DNA of 64,000 nucleotides from Undaria pinnatifida (taxonomy: Eukaryota; Sar; Phaeophyceae; Laminariales; Alariaceae), in contig JABAKD010000023.1 in NCBI GenBank assembly GCA_012845835.1, forward strand, positions 16,302,702 to 16,366,701, written 5' to 3'. Of the stretch, positions 1-13,190 are shown in pieces. How positions within the stretch are numbered: the stretch's first letter is position 1; each line of letters begins with the position of its first letter. Below the pieces are notes generated by a model. That model saw nothing but the letters and a program-made list of their open reading frames with translations, ran no database searches and was not told the DNA's origin. The position numbers were made by a program, and so were the translations under genes.

Positions 1-778
1 AGAGATAATGAAGATCAAGTTGTAAGGACTTGCTAATACAATTATATCAGTACTGTTTGGTGCTTGTAGCGAACTTTATAATCGGACTTAAAAAATGTCA
101 GCTGTTATTTCGATAGCAAATGTTCGACACTGTTGGTGCTGCCGCTGGTCGTCACGTGCCATGCCCATTCTCTTCAGGCTTACACGCAGCGGTTTGTGAT
201 AGTTCAATGGCGCGGGATGCCATCAGCTGGGCATGATACCCTTGTGCAGTGTGCTACGTACTGTCTCACACTAGACTTCATCGAAGCATGAACTACAGCC
301 CGCACACGTGACGTGCTACCGAATAACGCGCAAGACAACACACACCCTGGCATATTTTCTTCAGAGCCGATTTTCTCGAAACCAAGGGGGTCACGAGCGA
401 CGAAAATGGTGGTTTTGGAAATATATCGTCGATAGCTTCTGCCGTGAAAAATAGAATCGAAATTCGTTCAAGGGGGTGCATTATTGCGTGTTGTACGGTA
501 CACTCGCGTCATGTGTTGGCTTTCGCAATGGATCTCAAGAATGCACCGAATACATCAAGCACACGTGATGTGATACCCTCGTGCCGTGTGCTATGCTCAA
601 CACTGGACCTCATCAAGCCATCAACAAGTCACACTGATATCTGTGGAGCATACTTTTGAGCACATTCCAGCTTGGTGGCGAGCGTAAGGAGAAAACCGTG
701 ATTTTCGTGAGTGGCATAATCGCAGCATGACACACCTTATTGATAGCACAATCCGAAAAAACACAGGCACAAAAAAAG
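1..778. other. anonymous sequence, no gene seen
   Basis: Short open frames only, on both strands, none with recognisable domains. No tandem repeat or RNA gene was seen. The A-rich end runs directly into the left terminus of the hAT-like element at 779. Confidence 0.5.
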
Positions 779-2224
779 CAGGGGTGTTCACGAATCAGGT
801 CAAACTTCACGGGTCGGGTCGGGTCGGATCGTGAGCTGACCCGCGAAATTTTCGAGACATCTTGACCCAACCCGACCCGACCCCACTCGCGAGATTATAA
901 AACCTCTTGACCCAACCCGACCCGACCCGTGAGATATTAAAACATCCTGACTCGACTCGATCCGGCCCGAGAGATTTGAAAGCCTGTCGACCCGATCCGA
1001 CCTGACCCGCCACACTTCAAGTGACCCGTGAGGTGCGGGTTTCATGAGGGTTGGGTCGACTGCACCCGTGACGTATCTCAAGGGTCAAAGTCTAAAATTC
1101 ACGGGTCAAAGCACGTCTGGATATACCTCGGTCGGTTGGTTGGTCCTTGGTCCCTTGTACTGTTCCCAGCATGTCGTGCTGTCCGTTTTTTTTACCAGTA
1201 CTTGTATTGTTTGCAGCATTTTGCGGTGTGCGCGCGAAAAATGAGAAAGAGCGCAACCCCCACTTCCGCACTCAGCCGGGCCCGTAGCGCTAGACCTCCG
1301 GGTCGACCCGACAGCTCTAACCCGATGGCTTCTGCTTCCACCCCGACGAGCGAGCTAGCTGTGCAGTCTCCGGCCCCGGCAAGCAGCCTAGCTGAGTTGG
1401 CCCCGGCAGCAAGCCCACAACTGGGGCGGTGGATCCGTCAGTAGGGGCTACGATCCGCGAGGATCCGGGGTCTGCTGCCACAGTAGCTGCTGCTGCTGCT
1501 GCGACGACAGCTCCTGTCTTTTTTACGTTTCATCATATTTCGTACTGATATGATAATTCTTACCAGGTATTTCATGTGCACGTACGTTGTACATGGGTTC
1601 TTATATTGCCATGTATGTGTCGTCTTTATTGTTGTACCTTGCAATGCAGCAAGCGCGGGCGGTCTGGCTTTTTTTAACAGACTCGGGCGGATGACAACAT
1701 ACCTGAAAAATACCGACCGCTTTATCCGACACGCTATTCGAGTAAGAATTTACGACTGGTATGAGAGGTTAGTGCCTGGTATGTTTGTTCTGGACGCTAT
1801 AACACACGATCGGAGTATCGTCACGAGACAGGTTTTCGTGCAGGAAGGGGCAAGTTTTGTATCATTTTCGGACCCGCGCGGCGCCAGCACGACAAGGGCC
1901 CTCCGGCAGGCAGCTGTAAATTTGAAAAAAACGAATCCGCAGGCCAGATTCACGGGTTCGGCCCAGGGGTCACTCAAAAACAACCCGCGAGTCAAGGTAG
2001 CCTTTGATCCGCGAGTGGCCCGTATCTCGCGGGCCATGACCCGACCCGACCCGACCCACGAGATTTTTGAATCTCTTGACCCACCCGATCCGCGAGATTC
2101 AAAACTTCTTGACCCGACCCAACCCGACCTGATCCGTGATATTTAAAACATAACGACCCCACCCGACCCGACCCACTATATTTTGAAACCTCGCGAGTCG
2201 GTTCACGGCCGGTGAAAAACCCTG
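779..2224 (-). mobile_element. hAT-like non-autonomous element with GGGTC subterminal arrays (copy E1)
   Basis: The left terminus reads CAGGGGTGTTCACG and the right terminus, on the other strand, CAGGGTTTTTCAC, an imperfect inverted pair of hAT type. Inside each end lies a GACCC/GGGTC pentamer array (about 800-1030 and 2035-2200) broken by short spacers such as CGCGAGATTTT. The body (1100-2030) matches the element at 21530-26316 in reverse orientation, including segments at 1100-1250 and 1540-1745, so it is a family member without the later insertions. No transposase frame is present. Flanking octamers (aaaaaaag, caacgaag) agree at only 5 of 8 positions, so the insertion looks old. Confidence 0.72.
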
Positions 2225-4726
2225 CAACGAAGGCGGCATTGCCGGCGAAAAAAAACAGGGTACAAAGGACCAAGGTCTTGCACAATGGACACAACCATCA
2301 AAACCATTCAGCACACCTGTCCATGTTACTATCAATATACTTCGAAGTATTATTATTAATCGACACAGTGTCCTACCGTACGCCGTTAAAGAGAGAGGTA
2401 CAGCAGCAGCAGGTACAGAAAAACATCGCGCAGCAGTATCGCAGTACTACCTTGATGTACGTTTTCCTTGCTTCAGCCCACGTCGAATTGTGAATGCACA
2501 CGGCGCATTCTGCGTTCCAGTTATCGTACAAGAAAAGTTTCTCGAGGGGGCTGGAACACGCGAAATCGGCCTTGATAAGATATGAGGTCTACCACGAGAC
2601 CACCGGGGACGCCAGGTATATAAGGACATTAACCAACAAAAGGTTACGCGTGAAATGCCAACCAGGTACTGATGGTATGTTCAGAGGTGTTCACCGTACA
2701 ACCAAAACCGGGGTACTCGGCGAGTCAAACCCTGACTGAAAAAACACATGGCGGGTTCGGGTTCAACATGAAACTCCCAGATTCTGGTATTGGCAGGTAC
2801 CCGACCACCAACGAGTTTTGGTACTCGCGGGTTGTCCCCCGTTCAGCAGCTCGGGCAGCATACACATAAACCTTTCAGATCGTCCTAAAACGGACTTCCC
2901 ACCGGCCGATACTCACTCTCGAAGCACGGTGTCAGAGGCACATAACGGTGTCAGAGGCACATAAGCCCTTGACGTGCGGTCGTACTCGAACAGCAGCAAC
3001 GCTATTCATAAGTCATACTTTATGGTTGAGCAACGCCATTGGAACACCGGGTATTCAGATAAACTCGACACACCCGTTAGTAAACGCTATTTTTCAAGTA
3101 TATTGCTTGTTCGTGTGGCTATTTGGTGAAAACCCTCCATGTTGGTGGATCACGTCGGCGTGGGGCTTGGTGGGCCCTGCCGGGTGTTAATTATACCCCC
3201 AGGGATAGTTTGGAGGGCTAAGATCCGGGTGGGATCAAGGCGCCAAGCGGGAGGAGGGTGGAGTTTTGCTAACTTTAAAGTCGCACCGGACACTAGCGTA
3301 CCCGGGTAGTTTAGATGTCGTTATTTTCTTACGGTTTTCTCAGACGGTTTAGAGGATTGTCGGAAAAAACAAGTCAGGCGGAAATATCCTGTCGGCTCGC
3401 CAGAAATGTGTGTATGGGGGGGGGGGGATAGTGTTGGCCATATATATATTTTGCGCCCTCCGAGTTCCCACCATTTTCTTTTGCATGTATGATACGCGCA
3501 CCTGTTAAGGCTGTAGCAATGTTTTGATTAATTCCAACGCAAGTCCCTTCCGGCCTGATGGTTATTTTGGAGGGGGGCGCTTCTGTGGCGACTGGGGCCA
3601 TTCTGGCATGTCCTTGAGGTTTGCCACTGGTGTGTAGGATAGCAAAAATAAACTCGGACTTTGAGACGTCACCGACATACCGTGGAGGCCTGGGAAGTGG
3701 AAACCCCACCTAATGTGGCGTATGTAATGACGTAACACTTCTAATGTCGCTTTCTAAGTGTGCCTCGCTGAGTCAGTTTATCTAGCCGGGCGCGGACAGA
3801 ATACTCTGCCGGTCGCCAATCGTACCTAAACGCGCAGATGCGAGCCCTTCCGCCTGTACAAGTGTACAGCAGTGTATTGACTATCAGAGCTATCCGAGCA
3901 CCCGTTCGTGGTAGGCGGCTGAAACTTGCCAGGGTACACCACCACACCACCCCTAGTCCAAGCCTCCAAGACCGCCAAGGCAATACCTTTACATTGGGGT
4001 GCTGGAACTAGAACTTGCGAGCGCTAAATGAAAAAGTCCATCACAAACCAGACAGGAGAACAATAAGGCGAAAATATAAAAACAATAGAATCTATGTACC
4101 ACAACACAAGCAAACAAAAACAACTACTGTCAGATATGATGTATTAATAGTCATAAGGGTCGGCATCTCCGCCTCCATGGCGGTGGGTCTATGAATAGGA
4201 ATTAACCGATCGATGGGGAAATATGCCGTACCTATATGGAATTAACCGATCGCGGTACTTTCCCAGGAACGCAAAAAAACAGAATAAACACGATGGGTCC
4301 TATTTTAATGTATCGTAAGATTGAATGAAGCCCTCATCCATCCGATCGAAATGTCAAAAGCAGCAGCGTGCGGGGACAGCGGGTCCTATTGCAGTTTCGC
4401 GCAAGGTTTCAACCCTCATCCACTGGATCGAACATGTAAAATCGACGGCGCGCACGGGGCTCAATCCCTTGAACATCTGCCTAATTGTAGCAATAATATG
4501 TCCTTTTTGGTGCGAAACGCCCACACGCACATGGAAGTAGCTGGCCATTTGAGGTTAACACAACTACGTCGGTAAGTCGGCTATGTCGACTGAACGATTA
4601 TAAATCTATCGTAATTCCCTGTGCTTTCAATGATCAGCCACCGCCGGGGAACAACCCGCGGGCGATGTCTTACTCCATTCTGCACTGGCCGAGTCAAGAT
4701 TCGACTTACACAGCTCACGTCGGCAA
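2225..4726. other. anonymous sequence
   Basis: No supported gene. There is a back-to-back duplication of GGTGTCAGAGGCACATAA at about 2926-2963, a G run near 3417-3429, and a repeated GGAATTAACCGATCG word at about 4197-4250. Open frames are short and overlap on both strands. Confidence 0.4.
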
Positions 4727-4785
4727 AATATATATATATATATATATAAATTATAAAAATTAAATATATATATAATATATATATT
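4727..4785. repeat. (TA)n-rich simple repeat
   Basis: Alternating TATATA runs interrupted by AAATTATAAAAATTAAA; a low-complexity AT tract. Confidence 0.9.
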
Positions 4786-5204
4786 TCCCTGGTAAACTAA
4801 AATTGAAGATCACGAACATCGGCACTTGGCCCAGGTCGACCGGTTGATATCGTTGCTTCAAAACACCACGTCGGATGTATCGAGGTATCATCATCGTACG
4901 TTGAATGCACATCAGTTGTTGCCAGGTCGTGTTCTACCCGGCACATACTGCAGCGTACTTGGTACGGAGTGTACATGCATTCCTGGTTCAGCAGTTTTGG
5001 GTACACATGTACGCATACGCACATGTCGTACTTGTCCCACAGTAGTACAAGGGACCCCTTCGAAACGTGTTGACTTAATCCCCCGGTGCCGCAAGTTGAA
5101 AAGGGGAAACACAGACCCTCGATATGTTATACTAAGTACACCAGGTGCGAGCCTCTTGCGGGTATGAACAACGTGTGGTCGTGGCACGATCTTGATGATG
5201 CGTA

Positions 5205-5625
5205 GCGCACGCGAATACATGTTGTTGGTGTTGTCAAATTAACTCGCATAATCAAATCCGTGGTCACAGGGCAGGCTCCAATCACTCTGGAGCTGAGGAA
5301 TACCCTAGGGAAAAACACAAACAACCGAAGGTGGTACACGCATAAACCACAGCTGACGCAATTCATGCCTCCACCAGAAACATATAAAAGTGAAATCGGG
5401 AGTCAGTCTACGATGTGCCAGGTCCATACCGGTGCATACGTGTCATTACTCGCGCCTGGAAAAACCGACTACCAGGTATACCGCTTGCCACCCAAGAAAG
5501 ACTACCACGTATATATTGCACGTAGTACCTATCATTATGCATACGCACGGCAGACGCAAGTCAATTGGATACACGGACACAACGCAACGTTGTTGTCACA
5601 ATCCTGACACCAGGCACCGGTAGTT
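5205..5625 (-). repeat. dispersed repeat R3, copy 1
   Basis: Matches 20940-21300 and 33785-34030 in the opposite orientation. Shared landmarks are the GTGGTCACAGG / CCTGTGACCAC block, the AACTCGCATAATCAA block and the CCCAAGAAAGACTACCACG block (reverse complement GTGGCAGTCTTTTTTGGG). It has no coding signature and its family is unknown to me. Confidence 0.7.
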
Positions 5626-8600
5626 AACAGCTCGAAGCGCTGTTTTCGCCTAACACCTGATAGTGGACCGTCGTGTACGTACGTACTAGATATGTGGCTG
5701 CATGGGGATGCCATGGAAATTCAAAGGAAAAGTACACCTGGTACCTGATACGAATAAGGCATTGCGTTAAAATCATCTGGATTGTGTTCCTTTTGCGATG
5801 GTACACACACGGAAATACACAACCATCGTTCGTGGCTGTTGCAAACCAAGCGAAGGCCTTGATGGCGTACTCAATAGCGCGGTACTCGGCCACGCATGGG
5901 TCTTGTTGGTCTATGCGCTCTGATTTTCGGGAAACAGGGACCGTAAATAAGGAAAAAAACAACAACAACGAGCTGGTTCCATAAACAATCGACTTTTCGC
6001 GTTCAAGCTTTTGCACCTTGGTTTAGAGAGTTTGACAACGAAATTTGGCAGGGTTGTGCGTCATGACAAAGAAAAGCAACTCCATGTGGAGGTTCTTTTC
6101 TTTTCCTTCTACCGATACATTTTGCCAGTTTGTTTTGGACTTTTCGGTTATTTCCACCCTTCCTGACGAACGCAATATATGTATTTTCGAAAAAGTCCAC
6201 CAAGGAGTCGGTCTGCGTTCTAATGAAATACAGCTCTTCCAAATTTCGATTTCCAACTCTCAAAAGCCAAGGGGCACACATAATTGCCGCGAAAAGTAAA
6301 TAGTCCCCTGTAGGTTTCCAAAGAGACCTGTACATTATTCAAGTACTTCGGCAGGCGTTTGTTATGGCCATCCCTCGCGGCTCGCAGAACAATCCAAGGG
6401 TCATGGACGTCTTCTCCTTGCTGATGCGATTATAAACATGTTTAGTGTTGAATGACTCGACGTATTGCCCGAGTTATGGTCTAAATACAAAAACATATAT
6501 CTGAGACCAGTGACAATGGAAGGCCACAAGTTTGAAATTCCCGAAGATCCCAGCGAAACTTTGCCTGGACAGTCGCCTACGGGCCCAATTTTGTAGAAGT
6601 GTTTTTTGAAACTTTCCAGATTTACGTAAAAATCGATTTCTCGAGGCGATCTTGGCCAACATCTGCTTGAGAAATTCTCGAGCAGATCTTGGACTAGACG
6701 CGGCGTACCTTCGTGTTCTCCGCACACTTCGTTCGACGAAATCAACGACAGCGTCGTGAACTCTGAACGTGGCGAGCTCGTTAGGGACTCAGACCCCTTC
6801 TAGGTGTACAGCGCTCACTCTACGGCCGGTGATTTGTGGCGGGTGCCGATCAGGCCTCTGTTAAAAACACATTTGGCGGCTGGTGTGTAGAAAACTGAGA
6901 CAAAAACTCTATCGTCTCCCACCGGGCGAAAAACAGAATTTTGAGAGGATGTGACGGAAGACCACAGGACAACACAAGCAACCTCTCACGCCCTAGAGCG
7001 TGGATCGATATGAACTCTTCAGCATTGTCACCTACACTCATGTGACCTTGTCCGGAGCGAAGAGCAGTGGCCATGGGTTGTCTTCATCTCGAGATCGAAG
7101 GTCAATCGTGTTTGTTGGACAATATTGATCAAGGCTCGATGAAAAATAGACAAATTGACCTGTAGGACCACATATCCAAAAAAAAGAGCCAGTAAAAGAT
7201 GTAAATTTTAATCGTTTTTCCCCATAGCGACGTTACCCGGAATATTTCAGCAAATAACCCCCAAAAAAGTTTGGAAACGTTTTGGCCAAACTTAAGGCTC
7301 TTCATTGTCGTCGGTCTGATACCTGCTGGGTTATAGGCAGCTCAAATCCCTACGCAACAACGCCTCTCCAAGTAATATCAACAATTTCAATGTCTAGCGA
7401 ACTATGGCTCGCACGCCAAAACGAGCTTCACCGATGCGTTACCCTTGTTGATGCGGTCACGTGGATGTGCTTAGTGCAGAATAATTCGGCGTATTCATTG
7501 TTCTATGGGCCGAAGGTGGAACATCACAACCGCCCGTGGAACCAGCTTATAAGAATCAATCTGTGAAGATATTTGCGATAATGGTCGGTCGGAAATATTT
7601 TTTTTTCATGACAAAAGGTTGATATAATATTTCAAACCGGTACGCATCTGCATCACGTACCAGAACACCATGCCCCACTGTCACAGAACGAAATGCGCGA
7701 CCGTAGTCGATACGGACCTTCGTTCTTCCCAATACAAGCAACGATAGCCAGCAGCAACACAGTTAAGCCTATGACGTTTACGGCGTTGCTTGCGGTGGTC
7801 TTTATTTTTCTCGCACGAGGTCTCCTTTACACACTACATCCAAGGGCCAGTATTTTTAAAACCACGAGTTATTTATAGTTATGCATAGGTTTACTTGCTC
7901 TTCATATCGAGCGTACCCGAAAGTAAAAACAAGAGCGCAGGGGAGGGGCCACAACTGAAAAGGCACGCACGCGTATAAGTATAAGCAGTCGAGGTAGTGG
8001 TGATGATAGCATTTGAGTACCTAAAGAGCTGCCCGAAAGGAAATACCCTTCCACTCTGGTGGTGTAGTCCGCTTTACCAACCGAGGTTGGGTCAAGGCGT
8101 CACAAAACAGCGGCCCTTTTGTAGTAGTAAGTGAAGCAGCAGGGGCACAACAGCAGCACCCTCGTAGCAGTAATATGAAGCACAGCAGCATGCAAGCAGC
8201 AAAAACAGAACAAAAAGGCAGCGGCAACTTCAACTCATACTGCTATTGGGTAGCTCAGACGTAGAATTGGAAGCAGCAGGCCGTAGCAGGCTGCAGCAGC
8301 AGGCAGCAAAGCAGGCAGCAACAACAGGCAGCAACAACAGACAGCAACAGGGGACAAACGAGCTGTAGCGTTCATTATGAAATGGCCCGCTAAACAAAAA
8401 TGTAGGGACCGCTGAGTTTGTTTATATGAAATTCTAACAATCCCTACAATATCGCCCATGATGATTCAACCAAGAAAAAAATAATGAGTTCTCGCGCTCA
8501 AGCCTCTTGGCTGTGGCCGCCCTGCGTCCACAAGCCCAAGGTAACTAGCTCATGACGAAACTGCCCGTCTCCCTCCTTCTTCCCACCCATATAACCTCCA

Positions 8601-8674
8601 GTCCCCGCCAGAGCCTGCTTCCGCCAAGGGCTCGTTCGTAATCACGAGCTCTTCCGCATGCCAGGAACAGGCCG
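5626..8674. other. anonymous sequence with possible decayed coding traces at 6.3-7.6 kb
   Basis: No intact gene is supported. Segments near 6410-6480 and 7440-7520 share a weakly conserved block (ttgatgcg…atgtgcttagtg…gcgtattc), suggesting a decayed tandem duplication about 1 kb apart, possibly once coding. Frames of 94-114 codons occur on both strands and none matches a family I know. From 8.1 kb the DNA becomes CAG/GCA-rich (8270-8350). Confidence 0.35.
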
Positions 8675-8855
8675 GCTCTGGCAAGTGTTCAATAGTGGCG
8701 CGTATCATGAACAAAAAAAAATCACAAATTTTCCGGGCATTTCTGCCGGGGGCTGCGTGCCCTACTTATACCCAAAAAAAACTAGAGGCGTGTGGCGGCG
8801 CGAGCGCTACGCAAGTTGAAGCGAATGTAGCACGAGTCAGGGGTTATTCTGTGCA
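8675..8855 (+). repeat. direct repeat, left copy
   Basis: About 180 bp, roughly 80-85% similar by eye to 9583-9782. Both copies run from a TGGCAA…TTCAATAG block to GAGTCAGGGGTTATT and TGTGCA. The TG…CA ends and spacing recall a small LTR pair, but I see no primer-binding site or target duplication, so this stays a direct repeat. Confidence 0.7.
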
Positions 8856-9184
8856 ATCTCCCTGCTCTCAGTCCCGGAGAACTGTGCTTCTTCGTTTGCC
8901 GTGCTCTCTGTGTCGACAAGGTGTGAAGTGTGCCTCACTAGTAATTGGGGGTAATAAGGCGGTGACCTCAATACCTGCAATAATAGTAGTCCAATCTGCA
9001 ATGTCGGTTGAATACGGAAAACATGGGGGGAGGCCAGCAAGCCAAAAACAGCAAGCAGCATAATACCTGGCCATCATCTACGTGGTAGATGCAAACTCAA
9101 CCAACGCAAACCAACATCTACGCGGTTTGATCTTTGGGCTATTTTGTCCGAGAAAAACTCGGCACTCGTACTACTGCTGCTGCT

Positions 9185-9235
9185 GTGCTCATCGCAGCAG
9201 CAGCAGCAGCAGCACAGCAAGAGGGGTATCAGCGG
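9185..9235. repeat. CAG/GCA trinucleotide repeat
   Basis: Runs of CAGCAGCAG interrupted by CACAGCAAG, part of a generally GCA-rich stretch between the direct-repeat copies. Confidence 0.85.
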
Positions 9236-9582
9236 TAGCATCAGCAGCACGGCACACGAGACCAGAGCCGGGTCAGTGCCGCTGTGCGTGCGTCTCGTCG
9301 ACCAACCTCTCAGCTGTGGTAGCTTTGTCGCCATCGGAGGCTGCCTCCATCTGGTACTACTACTACTGTCCGTGCACACTGCTGCGAGCTGCTGGCGGTC
9401 GAGCTTGTTTCAATCAAATGGCGACACGAAACCGACAAACTTCTGATGATACCCCCGGTTCCCTTTTCGTTGCCATCCAGACGTATGAAAGCCTACTTTA
9501 ATCAAGCCAAAGCAAATGCGACAATAAGCCGACATCGGGTTACGACACATTACCGATGGCCGTGCTCCGATGATAAAAAAAT

Positions 9583-9782
9583 GGCTCTCCTGGCAATTTT
9601 TCAATAGCGGCGCATATATAATAAAACAAAATACCAAGAAAAAAGATTCATATTATTTTCCGGGCACTTCTGCCGAGGGCTGCGTGCCCTACGTTTACCC
9701 CCCCCAAAAAAGAGGCGTGTCGCGGCGCGTGAGCTACGCAAGTTGAAGCGAATGTAGCACGAGTCAGGGGTTATTTTGTGCA
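9583..9782 (+). repeat. direct repeat, right copy
   Basis: Right-hand partner of the repeat at 8675-8855. It is followed at once by CTACAAGGGCTCCGC, the leading edge of the dispersed GC-hairpin module, here without the full palindrome. Confidence 0.7.
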
Positions 9783-11000
9783 CTACAAGGGCTCCGCATG
9801 GGTGCCGGCTTTTGCCGGCAGTCATGCTTCGGGTAGGGCAGAGCAGAGCACCTCGAATTGTTCGATTCGATATTCGATAGAGTAAACAACGTTACCACAC
9901 ATAGTCTACGTTTACAGTATGTAAGGTGATGCCAAGAGTTCGATATAGACTAACAATGGACTACTTGCTGCCGTTTCTTACGTGATTCCGATTCCGAGCT
10001 TCATCAAATTTCGATCGGATAAATCCGAGCACACGCGGACTGACCCTCTAGTCTGGCCATGAAGAGATGTGACGAGTTTGTTTTTCGTAATGTTTTTACT
10101 CAACCAAGGATCCGGGGCCAGCAAGGTGACTAGTCGTGTCTGCTGCGTGTTGTCTTCGTATCCGTTGAGAGGCGCGCACTGAGCCAGCTTCTGCTAAAGC
10201 ATGCATGATAGCATCTAGATCCGAGCCTCGCAGACCGACTGTCTGTATGTAGTCTGATTATGGAGAGACGTGCTGATCGGTGTACGAGGCGCGAAACACG
10301 GTATCGCTGCCTTCGTCATTCCACTCCTCGAATGCTATTGCAATACTGCTTGTTGCTGTAGATTGCTCATTTCTAGATACAGTACGCGATACATGTAGTT
10401 TTGTAGCCATGCAGTCAGTTTACCGAAACAGACATGGTTGGGTAGATTTGTTTAGCCGAAGGCACAAGAGGTATGGATGCATGGGCTCGGATGCATGCTC
10501 CGGCGTAGAAGCGTTTTGCCGAGGCGAGGAAGATGGGTTGATGTGTGTAAAAAAAGTGAGATTTGTTCTATGGATGCTACATGGTGTGCCCATGGGTGAG
10601 ATGCGGTCGAAAATTGAAAGGGTATGGGCCGTGAAGAGCCTGGGGCAAAGTCGGTCCGCATGGTGTATTTTGCGAAAGAAAGCGTTATGGGTCGCGTCAG
10701 GAAACGGTGACGGCCGAAGCCGCGGTACGATGTACGGCAAGGAGTTGGTGTCAATAACCGGTACGAGGCTGAGTTGACCAATCACCGTCGCGGATCGGGG
10801 TAAAAAAACCTAGATGTATTCTGCTGTACCGCACGGTGGCGCGGAATGGTGGGGGTATACCGCTTTCTGTCGTCTGCCCATATATATATATAAAGCACGG
10901 AAACCTGTCGTTGATAGATGCTGTTGACACACATTGATAGTAGTAGCACAACGCACATAAAGCAACAGTCACAGTCACAGACACATAAATTAATTAGCAG
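9783..11000. other. anonymous sequence; one 165-codon open frame, unrecognised
   Basis: The frame at 10280-10777 on + is the longest here, but a 121-codon frame opposes it on the minus strand and neither shows a known motif. Without homology or splice support I do not call a gene. Confidence 0.35.
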
Positions 11001-11029
11001 TACTGAGGCGTACATACAGTGGGGGACTC

Positions 11030-12190
11030 CCAATAATAGTGCCGGTTGAGAAGTGCCACTGCTCTCTGTAATGCCGGCAAGAACAGCACTTCATAAAAAC
11101 AAAGTATGGAAGCCCCACTATCAATACCTGGTGGTGGTTTTTTGTCTTGGATAGCATAGTATTGATGCTGGTATAGTGGGCTGCCACATACCACGTGTGC
11201 TGTCTCTGCACAAAACACGTACCACACGCACGGTAGTAAATTATCAGTTTTCGCTGTCATTCATTGCTGGCAAATAACAGGTAGAGAGCCGGTTGAATAG
11301 TGCCGTCATACTACTATTGCTCTGTGTGCCGGTGGAATCACTTGGCACGACTGGAACTCTCTTGACTGTAGTAGGGTAGCTATGTATGGGAACCCTATTC
11401 CAATATAGTGCCGGTGTCCTGAGTACCACTGGCACGTACGCCGGCCAATCATACAAATGATCTATGACAGCCCTAGCATCAAGGGTAGTGCCGGTATATT
11501 GGGCTGGCACATACACAAGTGCCGGCACTACCGTATATGTGGTGCAGTCTCCCCACACACAATATAATGCTGTCTCCCCACACACTATAACATACGCACC
11601 GCAGCAAAGCATGAGTAAGTTACAGACACATCGTACAGCAGCAGAGCAGCAGTAGTGGTAGCAGCAGCGGCAACACACAGGCAGAGTAGGGCAGAGCAGG
11701 ACCTTCCCCGCTTCCGCCATGCTTTTCTTATCTTCGTGTCATGACGCTGTCGAGCGTTGTGCTAAAAATGTTGTTTAGTTTTGGGCTTGAAGGTGTACGT
11801 TTTTCGCTGTCATTGCTGGCAAAGAACGGGCTATAGTGCCGGTTAAATAGAGTCATTGCTCTGTGTAATGCCATAAGAATCACTTGGCACGCGACTGGAA
11901 CTCTGCGTAGTAGGCAGCTATGTATGGCCAACCCTATTCCTATAGTGCCGGTGTCCTGAACAGCGCTGGGACGCATACCGGCACAGTGATTCCTGGCTTG
12001 CGTTGGGCACGAACACACACATACCGACGCCAGTGTACCGGGCTCCCTTTGTAGATACCATGCGCCGAGGAGATACATGAACACCACACGCAGACCACAT
12101 CAGAGCAGCAGATAGAGTTGCAGACACGCGTACAGAAACAGAGCACCAGTACTCGTAGCGGTAACAACAGCAGGCAGGCTTAGCAGAGCC
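11030..12190 (+). repeat. three-copy diverged tandem repeat (~0.4-0.5 kb units)
   Basis: Units begin near 11030, 11270 and 11810. They share AGTGCCGGTT…, CTCTGTGTRATGCC, AGCTATGTATGG.AACCCTATTCC and TATAGTGCCGGTGTCCTGA blocks in the same order. Each ends in CAGCAG-rich sequence with ACAGACACRYGTACAG. No coding pattern is conserved between units. Confidence 0.75.
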
Positions 12191-12515
12191 GAGCTGGGTG
12201 TTATGCGTTATGGCAGGTGTAGATTTCCGTCAGCTGACAAGAAACATGGCTGACGATGCCCGTACGTTCTCTGCCGTGGTGTGCTGTCAATACTACGTGC
12301 TTGTCGAGCCGGAATTAATTGCGAATGCATGCGTCACCTCCCCCGGGCTATTCGTCCGTTGTGTTCGTTGCCAGCGCTCACCTGCTTGAGCCAGAAGTAA
12401 GCCTGCTTGCGCCAGTCGGGCCGAAAAGTTACAAGTCTGTAAAAGCGATCCCGCCTGGGCTGGATGTATCGGCTACAGCACACGATTTTTCAAGGTATTA
12501 CAATGGCTCCGCTCC

Positions 12516-12537
12516 GCGGGCGGCTGACGCCGCCCGC
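12516..12537. repeat. GC-rich hairpin module
   Basis: Perfect 9-bp inverted repeat GCGGGCGGC / GCCGCCCGC around a TGAC loop. It is embedded in a ~50-bp module starting with GGCTCCGCTCC and ending with TACGCTCGCGCAAGG. Other copies: 15013-15034, 33369-33390, 33740-33761, 43342-43363, 43725-43746, 52941-52963 and 62054-62076. Confidence 0.9.
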
Positions 12538-13009
12538 TACGCTCGCGCAAGGCAAGGAAGATGCAAACAAAAAACATGTAAAGGGGGCAGAAAGAAAGAG
12601 GCCTATGATTTGGTGCGAACAACGATTTGATAATGCCACGAGCTGCTTGTGCAGAGCAAATCTGTTGTGCTCAGCTGTGCTGTGTGCTTTTGTTGCCGGT
12701 GTTACATTCTGATCGGCAGTACGGGGGTAATTTGCGTGGGGGAAAAAACAGGGGGCCGTGAAGGATCAAATACATGTAGCAAAAGAAAAAGGAACAAAAG
12801 TAGTACATAACAACACATAGTATATGTTCGAAAGAAAGCACACAGCGCAGCACGCCACAGCACCGCAGCAACGGGCACAGCACCGCATCGTACGGCTCCG
12901 CACGGCTCCGCACGGCGCTACGCTGCGCTGCTGGGCTATATATGGCCGGACTGATCTGAGCTGGGCGTGCATTGTGATCCAACAGCGAAGTACCTGATGG
13001 TATGTACTA

Positions 13010-13190
13010 TAAGCCTCAAGGTCTCCTCGTTGGTTCGAATCGCGGTGTCATCGGGGAAAAAAATGATCCTCGAAAAAAAAATAATAGTATCAATTTGACT
13101 TTGTGGTCTTCTAGTAGATAGACTGTCCGCTTATAAGCCTGGTTTTCGTTGGTCGAATCCAGGGGTCATATGCTAAAAAATTATCCTCGT
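13010..13190 (+). ncRNA. tRNA-like remnant pair (B-box containing)
   Basis: Two neighbouring segments contain internal-promoter B-box-like words (GGTTCGAATC near 13032; GGTCGAATCC near 13161), each followed by a GTCAT…GGGG-type 3' part. The second can be drawn with a 7-bp acceptor-like pairing (TGACTTT with GGGGTCA, using G-U pairs), but its anticodon stem does not close. The pair is duplicated at about 15570-15740 in unit 2. I read this as tRNA-derived SINE debris, not working tRNA. Confidence 0.4.

Noticed and set aside
8675-9782. LTR retrotransposon call
   Set aside because: No primer-binding site, polypurine tract or target duplication could be shown.
10280-10777. 165-codon frame
   Set aside because: An opposing minus-strand frame of similar length and the lack of motifs make it unsupported.
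13090-13170. Complete tRNA gene
   Set aside because: The acceptor and B box are suggestive, but the anticodon stem does not pair and the A box is poor; kept only as a tRNA-like remnant.
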